DNA from: a virus
Virus record (IMG/VR): IMGVR_UViG_3300046028_003273
Span: 1 to 24,613 of that record
Direction: 5' to 3' (one strand)
DNA: 24,613 nt
Shown: positions 10,801 to 17,668 of the stretch, in pieces
Position numbering within the stretch: the first letter of the stretch is position 1
Layout: every line of letters begins with the position of its first letter
Made by a program: the position numbers and the translations under genes
The notes under the pieces: model-generated
Databases searched by the model: none
What the model was told of the DNA's origin: nothing
What the model saw: only the letters and a program-made list of their open reading frames with translations

Positions 10801-13800
10801 ATATTACTTCTGAAATAATAAAACAAATGGACACATTACCTGATTCATTAACTACACAAGAATTGATGTTAGGTGAGTTACAAAAAATTAAAGATAACAC
10901 AGCAGTATTACCTACATTCGTAGGTATGACACAAGGTAGCACTGATACCATTGATACATTATCAAAAGCAATTGCAGCTGCAATGGCATTAGACAAGTCT
11001 AATCCATCATTAGCTAATACAGCTATATTAGATGCTAAAGCAAATATACAATTAGTTTTACAAAAAGCTGTTGTAGGTGCTACAGGTGCAGATGCTGTAT
11101 TCTTAAATAATCTAGTTTCAGCTATCGGTGGCGATAAAGGTTTATCGGCTACTATTGACGCAGTAGTAAATGCTAAGCTTGGAACAACAACAACAGAAGA
11201 TGTGCTTAATACTTTGAAAACATCTTTTGCTGGATTAGAAGTTGAAATTGAAAAAGTTAAATTGAATCCAACTGAAGCTAATATCAAACAGATGCAAGCT
11301 GATATTGATAACTTCAAAGTTTTAACTATGAAAATAAATGGTAACGTGGAATCATTAAAACTCAATCCCGATGACCCTGTATTAAGAAGACAGTTGCAGG
11401 AATCACTAGATGAGATGAATGATTTTACAGCTAAAGTAACTGGTATAGATATTACAAGTACAGCTAAACGTTTAGCTGTTGGTGATTTAAAATCAACATT
11501 TGCTAATAGCACTTTCAAAGTTAATCCGTCTGTTAGTAATGGAAGTATTATTGAAATGATGTCTACATTACGTGAAAAATTTGCAGCCCTTATTGCTAAA
11601 GTAAATGTAACTGATAATCCTGTGGCAACGGCTACTTTAAAAGAAAGCTTTAGAAAATCATTCGGTACTATTGATTCAAAAGTATTTACTTCTCTTAATC
11701 AAGATAGCAAACTAGCAGTATTAAGTGCAATGGATGCTGCATTTGACCATATTGAAGCTACTGTAGACAGTACATTAAATGAGTCTAAAAAAGCAACTGT
11801 ATTAACATCACTCAATCGTGCATTTGGTATTATACCTTCAGTAGTTACTGCAAATATAAATGAATCAGCTAGAATCGCAGCAGTTGAAGCTTTAAAAGTA
11901 TCGTTTAAAACAATTACCACTGGTATTGCTCCAATGGTTAATGAAGATTTAAAACTCAAAGCACAAGGGATATTAGATAATGCTTTTGATACTGTAGAAG
12001 CTACTATTAATAGCACTGTTGGTGAAGCTACTAAGAAAACTACATTCAATGCATTGAAAAATGCATTTTCTACAATAACAGCTTCTATTAGTTCAGATGT
12101 TAATGAAACATCACAGGGGCTTGCTTTAACTGCATTAGAAAAAGGATTTAAAGCAGTTAATGCTAACATAGTGAGTGATTTAGATGACGGTGCTAAATAT
12201 TCTGTAGCTAATGAACTAAAAACAGCATTTGGTAAAATGACTGATATTATTTCAGTAGAACTAGACCCAAAAACTATGGACAAAGCATTGACTGCTATAG
12301 ATAGAGCTTTTGGTAGTATCGATGTATTAATTTCATCTAATGTTGAGCCAAAAACAAAACAAGCTGCCATAAAAGAAATAACAGCTGCATTTGGTACTAT
12401 CAAAACATTGGTTGAAAGCGATGTTGATGAGGAATCAAAATACAATGCTATTGCTGCATTAGAACGTGGATTTGCTACAGTTGAAGCTGTTGCCTATGCT
12501 AGTATCTCACCTGCATCTAAAACAGCAGCAGTTAATAGTTTGAAAAATGCTTTATCTGGAATTCAAGCCTTAATTAATGATGTAGCATTGAATCCAACTG
12601 ATACTAATATCAGACAGCTTAATGATAAGATTAAAAAGTTTGGTAATCTAACTGCACAAGTTGAAACCACTATCAGTGGAATAGCGATATCAACTAGTAC
12701 TGAAGCTCAATTAGCTCGTGATATTTCTGCAATAGATGATTTAATGGCTGATGTTGGTTTAGGTGTTAAGAGTGGTGCAGCAACTGATTTGAATTCTCAA
12801 ATAGCTGCTCTAACTAGTGCTATAAAAAATATTAAAGTTACTTTAAAAATTGATTTTGATGCTGTATCTGATGAAGCTGTTTCAAGAGTTGAGGGTATTC
12901 AAGATATATCACAAGACCCAATGGTATTTAAAATTCAAGTTCCACAAATAAGTACAGCTACTGTTGATAATTTAACAAATGCTCTTAAAGAATCAACAGC
13001 TGAAGCTGCTAAAATGATTACAACTTTTGATTCTATGTTATCCAATGCCCAACAAGTTCAATCAGCTATTGATATATTTGCCAATGGTAATACAATGATT
13101 GCTGCTTATATACCTCTTGCTGGTGAAGTTAGAGGTAGAGAAGGTTATCAAAAATTAGCAGACCTTACTGAAATCGAAGCTCAAATGCAGTTGACTACTA
13201 CAGAGAAACAAAGACAAACTTATACTGATTTTGGACAAGATAAAATAAAAACAGAAAAGGATGCGTTGAAACTTGGTTCACAACTTTATTATGATTTACA
13301 AACAGGAAGTAGTAAATATAATATTGCATTGAGTTATGTTGAAGGTTACAACTCAACACATACACCGGATATTCCACAAAAGGTTCATGTATTAGATGGT
13401 GCAAAGAATGAAGAATCGTATGCTGCTGGTGCAGTGTTAGGTAAAAATCCAAAAACAGATGCGAATAATGCATTAGCTGCTTATAACAGAGCATTGGCTA
13501 TTATAAAATCTAGTTCTGATGAATACTATAAATTAATTGGCTATAATCAAGGTGGACAAAGCCCTTCATTCTTCGCAATGGGTGGTGCATTTACAAATGG
13601 CATAGTTAACACACCTACTGCATTTAACATGGGTGTTATGGGTGAAGCTGGTCCAGAAGCTATTATGCCATTAGTGCAAACAAGTGGTGGTCTTGGTGTT
13701 CGTGCAATACCTGCTGCTAATGACAATAACAATAATTCTGAAGAAGAATTACGTGAAGTTAAAAAACAAAACCAAATCTTAATGGCACAAAATGCAATAT

Positions 13801-13895
13801 TGCAAGAAGGGTTCAAACAACTAATTAGTGTTAATACTAAACAAGCTGATAGCCTAGATAATATTGAAACAACAAATCGGAGAGCTGCTGCATGA
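1887..13895 (+). CDS. Giant tail tape measure protein with SLT lysozyme domain, 4002 aa
   Basis: This protein sets tail length and is ejected ahead of the DNA. The start at 1887 overlaps the chaperone stop (TAATG) and has AAGGA upstream. Order of parts, by residue: about 212-385, Ala/Lys/Glu-rich coiled coil; 445-570, seven tandem 18-residue helical repeats; about 584-780, a region like the TMP N-terminal domain (TRTSIEGTATLFGR, QLEQALGG, RGQEF); 897-952, hydrophobic; about 1285-1415, an SLT/GH23 lytic transglycosylase domain with catalytic Glu1315 in VIQQESAW, GLMQVMP and AAYNYGGGNV, which should open peptidoglycan during entry; 1817-1902 and 1988-2093, Gly/Ala-rich hydrophobic segments; 3240-3564, twelve tandem 27-residue repeats; about 3896-3930, the common tape-measure C-terminal motif ending GEAGPEAIMPL; last 60 residues, a coiled coil. 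At 4002 residues it is far above the usual 700-1500. Confidence 0.95.
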   Translation: MSTEGSVGVEIKITDNFDKIVTGVSNVVTAITTLDSKIGTATRTINVKALLVTTDFDKKIAEVEAKEHTIKIKVNAQEIEAMVAGAVTGGTPHTIRTTVDLANVKEIINTTLNAEHQINVTVNSAGLETKVAAAMKNKSYPVQIDFTPDSAVGNSLSGISSAMKDITRLTGEINKLTKTALGDLNAQMATYFNDLNHIIDLTNKVAATVETNENKKAEAADKAAKRMEDAAQKLADKTAELENKKATQAKKSADDATALAEKIKTDTIAKAQELADKQKEISAKAEAAILKDKQESFAKYLKGTEAVVEQRIGIEEKQVKALKDINQKVEEDFKNRVKTFLDGQNSIVEGYRKEIQAKLEATKAEYDLLEARKKSAIEAKITQSNLGAGTFQNKGLTGSKTQGMDTGFPIALGGTGKPSNQVEQAVSDAANMDKQIAALRKYNAEYEQAYKMQYDMEKKIHNDINAAYAENTARDRKMFLDREAAENENVARERRYILDYEAAYKMRYDIEKRNYLDIQAAYEENTARDRRMFLDREAANKENYEREKRNYMMLRDAYKENEKIDKQKRMDRGKAIYSGDAIMTSRQDIANLREYVAEHTRLHDTLGMVQNSIGMVTNALMQMGVYLSARQLMDYADHWMHFISTVKVAMHSMIDTMQRLSGETDILTKDQQKLLVESKIDEVFKISQETRTSIEGTATLFGRMSRAAEAMGMSNKVAMTLTKELGQALMISGLSTNSARGALLQLEQALGGVIVRGQEFKSVNDGLPIVMQTIVKHYNEAKVSIEALNLGYERGTEAYEKYMAANNKVRALTMPEGRTLMLKQEMMSAVSAEALLLGQKELDELSKDVEKTFEQSFNYIGNAFSKYIGTLNEASGASKSFSEIAKVIGDNFDAIGNVVLGVGTALGTYMVAIGLATVATKLFAGALSTNIYATTLAVIVALGVEMYSFAQTSKDTTSEANVAWQAFWKTFDESDNPMLTIFKLIAAEFEGLKNTVLWMVDKVNELKGSVAEDSMLGKIGSGVSKVLHIASPVAGAAYDALSGANSEKGSFGDSYDKNKELIKQNLKNEELQTKAKLLGIDKTLEGLEKRIEAEEQRLKVVGMKESTSSFGSIAMDKVARDAAHDAMSNRDKYIDTAINKFQSSFITELGKSGTNEKKITLDDLLKMEQKNLRATEPNTTLLAIVYDEWKKQKEALVSIEGKAYDLKLEQDKINAAQKEQDTFKSNLPNIQEGNLVYMEGQQSKIEDTYKKLGVTLKKTMVESYVESVNDINTKSAEIKPRVAPPSSKEVLALIEKYSKEFNVDSNLVKGVIQQESAWKPNAHNKSGASGLMQVMPANFSAYGITDPSNVDQNLKAGIKILSEDIKSFGGNVKLALAAYNYGGGNVRKVDKDISRMPAETQNYIPTVMGYAKEFAAGKTGRLSAEDSADLKEKATEVKKVMTEAITPDFSTLSQPLRKLMDEELKLVNEMQAKKDTIKTKEEQQNFELDKKRLTSIEGEITRQVDLEKTTDAKFEKEIRQEMSIDKIRNKYGDSMKNFKEEQLQSAKMASMISEKGAYAVDELNQMAAANFENADAAKQLEANLREILDAELKRSVYNEDANIQAQNELEKKQKILGIVEQINDASAAAKQSEKLGKDAESSVKNVTANAYKQVDKLKAENQSIFAATGTGKAFAVADKRMELDKAVGNILDPEAKKKFQAEADALLKSMQLKLDVELRVANIEEFKTGLSTLTQSLGEDLGKVGEALTGIASHFADIALSNEKLAGQAEMEKNAYEEKLKTITGTDEKANKQKLELTEAYNKEKEKIERKGTKAQIDGFANIAGAASTMFGEQTRGRKALHALEITLHATSMAMTLVETAANVASGAAKFFAQSGWAGFAGVAAMLALMGTLGYAIGGGGGSSKPQDTSAPETKSTGSVFGDKESSSKSVENIVTTLNDIHYREYDALLSIGDSFKMLSKDVNGAVILAVNQQGGFAGSTKQASASALNPAGSTAMIGAGLAGSVALGATGALSQVGLLVGAQLVNAGATSLGIGMSTAAASSAAMSTTVGTALGAGSGAMASALGGAVLGLAGGLVFAALQYGLGKLLGIGKTKFEVIGAGIMTKATDVIIDGAAKSLMVYDYSKIKQTTKGWFSDTVKIYDIVNGINSNMTSTFTSIFVNFKNIIGGMAKELNISEFFDKAFTIPKMKISLKGLKSEEINKKITDTLNTVMDDIVTSVQNGFLTQFQRMGEGMLETFNRVATDALVVKATFKNMGMDISTTGFGLITFSEALVDVFESSASAKDGLKNFVKTMNDLYKVATTGGQKTADTAGQLAAKITALNTQSTTITTKSTGIALTSNFANDVADLKASTTAVVADVAKAAKALPAANLKTLAADVNKDIRGKDFSNDVLLKRIGMAFGTDSDRYKTAEKNPNALKLTTADILKVTKSDIFDNTQASVSLSAYRNSSSGESQKIADKTLAYAKALDASTLVLTKQETAINNLQKATDVDNPAGMDRYATGMSTNTVANQTIISGLINKVINDKTPPNTSALMSKTISVTLPTLPTDPTELTQAVVLAAQKELTAAINTMGNITKGLTSLQNLTTPTTALADLSKLDKKGSIDWLLKGKNSQFNEMNITKEQLMHLTTSQLNANVAEKVMGEIRDKTGAVTGYDQTKATYTQDKTSGPFYTELAKIIKHNDEAAEQLRAIKKSPTGVADFVTKTFGTAETLGGKPNFDKLVEQVNDIVKISDAVARDDAFASLKGSYTDLNKTVATYQSDFASIAQNFGDTLAFTKSIADIQESYLSKVTTELETKNRAYAESLKDLNSETDISSLLTKQTTTAVTTWIGTLNEERKAYLGIKEVTSDVVDEQGNQVKSLAITEMALKAFDNSVTSLSGSLQAALTALKNFQSSISDWVRNQKTTNVGNTKSQMDEASRQFDTLMLKIKNPAVSAEDKNLAMSKITGSADALLNAVRNYYGTSKAGADITSEIIKQMDTLPDSLTTQELMLGELQKIKDNTAVLPTFVGMTQGSTDTIDTLSKAIAAAMALDKSNPSLANTAILDAKANIQLVLQKAVVGATGADAVFLNNLVSAIGGDKGLSATIDAVVNAKLGTTTTEDVLNTLKTSFAGLEVEIEKVKLNPTEANIKQMQADIDNFKVLTMKINGNVESLKLNPDDPVLRRQLQESLDEMNDFTAKVTGIDITSTAKRLAVGDLKSTFANSTFKVNPSVSNGSIIEMMSTLREKFAALIAKVNVTDNPVATATLKESFRKSFGTIDSKVFTSLNQDSKLAVLSAMDAAFDHIEATVDSTLNESKKATVLTSLNRAFGIIPSVVTANINESARIAAVEALKVSFKTITTGIAPMVNEDLKLKAQGILDNAFDTVEATINSTVGEATKKTTFNALKNAFSTITASISSDVNETSQGLALTALEKGFKAVNANIVSDLDDGAKYSVANELKTAFGKMTDIISVELDPKTMDKALTAIDRAFGSIDVLISSNVEPKTKQAAIKEITAAFGTIKTLVESDVDEESKYNAIAALERGFATVEAVAYASISPASKTAAVNSLKNALSGIQALINDVALNPTDTNIRQLNDKIKKFGNLTAQVETTISGIAISTSTEAQLARDISAIDDLMADVGLGVKSGAATDLNSQIAALTSAIKNIKVTLKIDFDAVSDEAVSRVEGIQDISQDPMVFKIQVPQISTATVDNLTNALKESTAEAAKMITTFDSMLSNAQQVQSAIDIFANGNTMIAAYIPLAGEVRGREGYQKLADLTEIEAQMQLTTTEKQRQTYTDFGQDKIKTEKDALKLGSQLYYDLQTGSSKYNIALSYVEGYNSTHTPDIPQKVHVLDGAKNEESYAAGAVLGKNPKTDANNALAAYNRALAIIKSSSDEYYKLIGYNQGGQSPSFFAMGGAFTNGIVNTPTAFNMGVMGEAGPEAIMPLVQTSGGLGVRAIPAANDNNNNSEEELREVKKQNQILMAQNAILQEGFKQLISVNTKQADSLDNIETTNRRAAA
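3219..3596 (+). repeat. Seven tandem 54-bp (18-residue) repeats inside the tape measure gene
   Basis: Units begin at 3219, 3273, 3327, 3381, 3435, 3489 and 3543. Each encodes 18 residues on a pattern of D..AAY.EN..RDR..FL. Eighteen residues make exactly five alpha-helical turns, so the array should form one continuous straight helix. At a higher level, 3219-3380 and 3381-3542 are copies of a 162-bp block (three units each) that still match well at DNA level, for example AGACCGTGAAGC in both, showing a fairly recent duplication. Confidence 0.85.
5736..6128 (+). other. SLT (GH23) lytic transglycosylase domain coding segment
   Basis: This in-frame part of the tape measure gene encodes roughly residues 1284-1415. 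The domain shows the SLT order: catalytic Glu1315 in VIQQESAW, GASGLMQVMP, then LALAAYNYGGGNV and NYIPTVMGYA. All the usual SLT hallmark positions are present, so the domain should be active against peptidoglycan. Confidence 0.92.
11604..12578 (+). repeat. Twelve tandem 81-bp (27-residue) repeats inside the tape measure gene
   Basis: After a first copy at 11604-11687 (one residue longer), eleven units of exactly 27 residues run from 11688 to 12578 with no gap or insertion. The shared pattern is roughly s.[vl]n[ed].[st]k..al.aL..aFgti.a.i. A Phe (Leu in the last unit) stands in the centre of each unit, and Asn/Asp with Glu/Asp or Pro comes near its start. Bases have diverged between units, so the array is visible only in translation. 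It encodes residues 3240-3564. Confidence 0.9.
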
Positions 13896-15781
13896 GTAGT
13901 TGGATAGCGACAATACAGGTACTGGATACAAATTCAGTACCCAAAACACTTTACTTTTCAGATGATGGATATACAACAGCAGATGGTATTTATTATGAAG
14001 CCCGTATGCGTCAACCCGCTATTATAAACATAACTGGTAATGATGGTGGATTATTAAATGTGATGGCTAGTAATTCTGTTGGTGAAATTGAATTAGATAA
14101 TACAGATGGTTATTTAGATTTCATGGCAGATTATTACATAGATGGTCGAGATTGTATATTGCAACTTGTGGATGACAATAATATATTTACCACATGGTTT
14201 AGAGGTATTGTGACAAGACAATATCAAAAAGGCAATAATGTCTATCTAACTGTGAAATCTTTATCTGAAGCATTAGATACACCTTTTTCACTTAACCGTT
14301 ATGATGGTTCAGGTGGTACACATGGCGTAGAAGGTTTGGCTACTGACATACGTGGTAATGTGAAACCCCGTATATATGGACGTGTAATAAATGCTACGCC
14401 TATATTGTGCAATGCTGCATTAGGTATATATCAAGTATCTGACTTAAGTACTTGTACTATAACAGCTGTGTATGACAAAGGTGCGTTGCTAACACCAGAA
14501 GCATCACCAAGAGCTTCGTTAGATGCTTTAGCTGGTTACACTTCTGGTGGTACTGATTATGATACACCACCAGCAGATGGATATTATGCATATTATCAAG
14601 GTTACTTTAGAATAGGCTCAATGCAAACTCAACAAGTCACATGCTCAGCGGAAGATACTGTAATAAATGCAGGTGATGTATTTTTAAAAATATGTCAAAG
14701 TATTTTATTCTCTAGTGGGGCTAGAACGATAGGCGAAGTTCCAGTAACGCTAAGTGATGTGCTTTATAAATACCAAGCGTCAGCATCAACTACAATCAAA
14801 ATAAACAATGTGTTTAATGATGGCGCACCATTAGATTATGCAGGAACACCTTATGCGAGTTTATCTGAATTTAATAGTACAGCTCCTCCTGTTGGAACAT
14901 GGCGTGACTTTCAAGGTTATTTTAGATTAACACCTCCTATTGATGACCAATCTTACGATAGCATTAATGACCGTTGGAATTCAATAATAATTAACAATGT
15001 GACCTATAATTCAACTGATACAGCAATTACTTATGCGACTACACAAACTGTAGCTGTAAACACAGATTCAACTTATGGCATAGCAGCTGTATTAAATCCA
15101 CTTGGACCGATTGGGATATATATAACAGCTGATACTACAATTAGACAGTTACTTGATAGTATTGTTTTATCTGGTGGAGCTTATTGGTGGTTTGGTGATG
15201 CAGTTAGTACTACAAACTATGCATCGAATAAAATTAACGTGGCTTTATATAAAGAACCTAGTTCTACTGCTGATATAACTATTGAAAATTGGCAAATTAT
15301 TTCTGTTGAGAGAACATCAACAGGTGTTGGTCAAAACGGCTTACCTATATATTCTACTATGGCAAAATATGATAAAATAGAAACTATACAAACTGATGTA
15401 TATGGTGTAGTTAGTGATAACTTTAGAAGTTGGCAAGCGCGATTATTAATAGGTTCGCTTATAAATGAATCTGCTGATTTAACTGTTAAAGCCAAACACC
15501 CACAAAGTACTCGTTTAGAGTTTAATAGTTTATGTCGTAGTCAAACTGCGGTTAATACCCGCACAGCTGCAATGTTAGCTTATTTTAAGAAACGTTGTGA
15601 TGTTCTCGATGCAGTTGCTTATTTTGATGAATTACCTAGAATAACATTAAACATGACAGTGCGTCTTTACTATAATCGCTTAGGTTATACCAATGGTGTT
15701 AATTTTAGACTAGTTGGTTATGAGATTGACATTAAACGTAAGCGTGTGACAATGCGTCTAATGGGGTATAAATTGATATGA
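13892..15781 (+). CDS. Tail tip / baseplate hub-like structural protein, 629 aa
   Basis: The start overlaps the tape measure stop as ATGA, with GGAG about ten bases upstream. A gene directly after the tape measure normally encodes a tail-tip component. The N-terminal part (to about residue 190) has the pattern GEIELDNTDG, DGRDC and GNVKPRIYGRVINATPI. This recurs in structural proteins of many siphoviruses that sit next to the tape measure. A module with V.D.GA.L, then PP.G, then QGYFR occurs twice, at residues 193-256 and 307-360. Related phage proteins that I recall usually carry it once. The C-terminal region (about 500-629) ends in a basic beta-rich stretch. There is no enzyme motif. Exact role (hub, distal tail or tail-tip shell) cannot be fixed from sequence alone. 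Confidence 0.7.
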   Translation: MSSWIATIQVLDTNSVPKTLYFSDDGYTTADGIYYEARMRQPAIINITGNDGGLLNVMASNSVGEIELDNTDGYLDFMADYYIDGRDCILQLVDDNNIFTTWFRGIVTRQYQKGNNVYLTVKSLSEALDTPFSLNRYDGSGGTHGVEGLATDIRGNVKPRIYGRVINATPILCNAALGIYQVSDLSTCTITAVYDKGALLTPEASPRASLDALAGYTSGGTDYDTPPADGYYAYYQGYFRIGSMQTQQVTCSAEDTVINAGDVFLKICQSILFSSGARTIGEVPVTLSDVLYKYQASASTTIKINNVFNDGAPLDYAGTPYASLSEFNSTAPPVGTWRDFQGYFRLTPPIDDQSYDSINDRWNSIIINNVTYNSTDTAITYATTQTVAVNTDSTYGIAAVLNPLGPIGIYITADTTIRQLLDSIVLSGGAYWWFGDAVSTTNYASNKINVALYKEPSSTADITIENWQIISVERTSTGVGQNGLPIYSTMAKYDKIETIQTDVYGVVSDNFRSWQARLLIGSLINESADLTVKAKHPQSTRLEFNSLCRSQTAVNTRTAAMLAYFKKRCDVLDAVAYFDELPRITLNMTVRLYYNRLGYTNGVNFRLVGYEIDIKRKRVTMRLMGYKLI

Positions 15782-15787
15782 TAATTA

Positions 15788-15816
15788 TTGACTATGTTAC
15801 TATAATGTGTTATAGT
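15788..15816 (+). promoter_or_regulatory. Promoter with extended and palindromic -10 for the fibre genes
   Basis: TTGACT (15788-15793) is followed after 17 bases by TATAGT (15811-15816), preceded by TGT (extended -10). The -10 is half of a perfect inverted repeat, ACTATAA (15799-15805) and TTATAGT (15810-15816), around TGTG. The site lies in the only real gap between 13892 and 21312. It repeats the design of the promoter at 1044-1072. The palindrome may be an operator. Confidence 0.6.
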
Positions 15817-15845
15817 GTTAAAATATTTGTAAATATAGGTAAAAT

Positions 15846-17009
15846 ATGAGTAATATAATAGTATGTCATCCAAATAGATTAATTGAACAAACTAAAATAT
15901 GGTCTAATGCTTCAGCATGGACTACTGGTTTACCTTTGGCAAACATATTAACACCAACATTACAAAAGAAAGCTCGTACTACTTCATTTGCAATAAATGT
16001 ACCAGCAACAGCTTGGTTTGCAATATCATTGCCAAGAACACCAGATAGATATATGGGAGCTATATCATTAATAAATCATAATTTTAGCACGTCTTCTAAA
16101 GTTAAATTTACTGTATATAAACACGCACCTTATTTCTACAGTGAAACAACAGCAACTATATCAACATCATTGACATTAACTATTCCCAGTAGTACTGTTA
16201 TATTAGCCGCTGGAACATCTATTAAAATGTATGCGCATAGTTCTGACCCAACAGTAGATGATGACTTTGTATTAACTGGTACAATAGGTTCTGTTGCTCT
16301 AGGTGCTACATCAATTAGCATAACTAATATAGTTATTCCAAATGGCTTTTTAGGAAAAACTTTTTCAAAATGGTTTATTGGTGATAGCACAGCTGTTCGA
16401 ATAAATAAAGCTACATGGAATAATACATGGACTAGGGTTACAAATACTAGCGATATATCTTCTATTTGGAATAGTACTACATTTTGGAACGGTTTAATTG
16501 AAGAAGAACAACGTAATAGTTATACAAAAATACACATATCACAATTATATACAATAGCTTCAACCACACAACAAGCGTATGGCTCACATTTACACGTTGA
16601 ACTATATGATAGTGCATCTACATATTTAGAATTAGGTAGAGTTTTCATTGGGCAAATTGTTGCACCAATAATAAATCCAGAATACGGTGCAGTGCAATTT
16701 GGTTATATTGATAATTCAGAAATGCAACAAGCTAATAGTGGTACAAAGTATTTTTATGAAAAACAAAAATTAAGAACAGTTAGTTTGCAATGGAATCATC
16801 TAAATGTAAATGAAGCATTGGGTGGTATATATGATGCGTATCGTTCACAAGGTATAAGTAGGGAAGTATTGTATTTATATAGTTCCGATGTAAATGAACC
16901 TTATGCGTATGCTAAATCATTCTTAGGTAGATTCACTTCACTAGATGCAATTGGAATACCCAACCCTGGTTTATATTCAGCAACAGTAAATATAGAGGAA
17001 ATTTTATAA
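15846..17009 (+). CDS. Tail structural protein (tip or fibre-associated), 387 aa
   Basis: The start is set by a modest AGGT sequence and by its place 30 bases after the promoter. Residues 1-85 have a beta-sandwich look, with PNRLIEQTKIWSNASAW, GLPLANIL and DRYMGAISLINHNFS. Residues about 95-185 are a Thr/Ser-rich insertion not needed by the flanking parts. Residues 240-387 resume with LELGRVFIGQIVAPIINPEYG and an aromatic-rich C-terminus. This split pattern recalls structural proteins that lie between tape measure and fibres in other siphoviruses, annotated there only as tail or virion proteins. There is no membrane segment and no catalytic motif. The gene ends in a TAATG overlap with the next. 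Structural role is inferred from position; I cannot name a specific family. Confidence 0.6.
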   Translation: MSNIIVCHPNRLIEQTKIWSNASAWTTGLPLANILTPTLQKKARTTSFAINVPATAWFAISLPRTPDRYMGAISLINHNFSTSSKVKFTVYKHAPYFYSETTATISTSLTLTIPSSTVILAAGTSIKMYAHSSDPTVDDDFVLTGTIGSVALGATSISITNIVIPNGFLGKTFSKWFIGDSTAVRINKATWNNTWTRVTNTSDISSIWNSTTFWNGLIEEEQRNSYTKIHISQLYTIASTTQQAYGSHLHVELYDSASTYLELGRVFIGQIVAPIINPEYGAVQFGYIDNSEMQQANSGTKYFYEKQKLRTVSLQWNHLNVNEALGGIYDAYRSQGISREVLYLYSSDVNEPYAYAKSFLGRFTSLDAIGIPNPGLYSATVNIEEIL

Positions 17010-17668
17010 TGGCAAATACAGCTACATTCCCGTTAACGGGTCATACTTATACAGACGATTCTGACCCTAATACTGGTCTTGATGGTGGCGGTCACGTTGC
17101 TAGATTTGTCCCTGCATTAGCTGACGTAGTTTTAGCTTGTGCTGATTTAGTAACAAAAATAAACACAGCTTACGATACAATTGACAATAAAGTATTAACT
17201 GGCACAACTTATATGGATGCTGTTGCGGCTACTGTGGCGCAATCAGCTTCTACTAGTGCAACATCAGTCACATCAATGACAGGTTCAATTTCACCAAAAA
17301 CATTTACATTAGCTCAAACTGGAAAAGCTTATTCTTTAGGTCAAACTGTGAATATAGCAGATTCAACTGTAACAGTAGTTATGTCTGGTTTAATTACAGC
17401 CTATAATTCAACTACTGGTGTTATGACTGTAAACGTTGGAACTTTATTAGGGGCAGGTACATTTTCATCTTGGGTAATATCAGTTGGCGCAGCAGGGGGT
17501 GGTGTGGCTACATCATTAGCTACATCTGGTTCTCCTGTATTAGTAAATAGTTCTTCTCCACCAGTAGCTAAACAACTATTAACTGCCACATCAGCAACAA
17601 CAGCAACATGGCAAGATGCTCCAAAATCTATGCCAGATTTTTTATTAATTAACGCAGGAATTATATAA
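17009..17668 (+). CDS. Tail fibre / collar-like protein, 219 aa
   Basis: The ATG at 17009 shares a base with the previous stop (TAATG), with GAGGAAA about ten bases upstream. The N-terminal 70 residues include DPNTGLDGGGHVARFVPALADV and may attach it to the tail tip. Residues about 95-160 match a small beta domain common in phage fibres and structural proteins: SPKTFTLAQTGKAYSLGQTV, then a Val/Met-Ser-Gly step, then TGVMTVNV and SSWVISVGAAGGG. The last part is low in charge and rich in Ser, Thr and Ala. The composition and neighbours fit a fibre or fibre adaptor. Host-binding function is not shown. Confidence 0.6.
   Translation: MANTATFPLTGHTYTDDSDPNTGLDGGGHVARFVPALADVVLACADLVTKINTAYDTIDNKVLTGTTYMDAVAATVAQSASTSATSVTSMTGSISPKTFTLAQTGKAYSLGQTVNIADSTVTVVMSGLITAYNSTTGVMTVNVGTLLGAGTFSSWVISVGAAGGGVATSLATSGSPVLVNSSSPPVAKQLLTATSATTATWQDAPKSMPDFLLINAGII

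Noticed and set aside
10775-12445. Two long minus-strand open frames (247 and 248 codons) opposite the tape measure repeats
   Set aside because: They lie fully antisense to a clear coding repeat array, lack ribosome binding sites, have odd Ser/Val/Ala-rich composition and resemble no protein. They arise from the AT-rich, low-stop complement of periodic codons.
15799-15806. Perfect TATAAT at 15801 as the -10 of the fibre promoter
   Set aside because: The nearest -35-like hexamers are 7 and 22 bases away. TATAGT at 15811 has the correct 17-base spacing and an extended -10.
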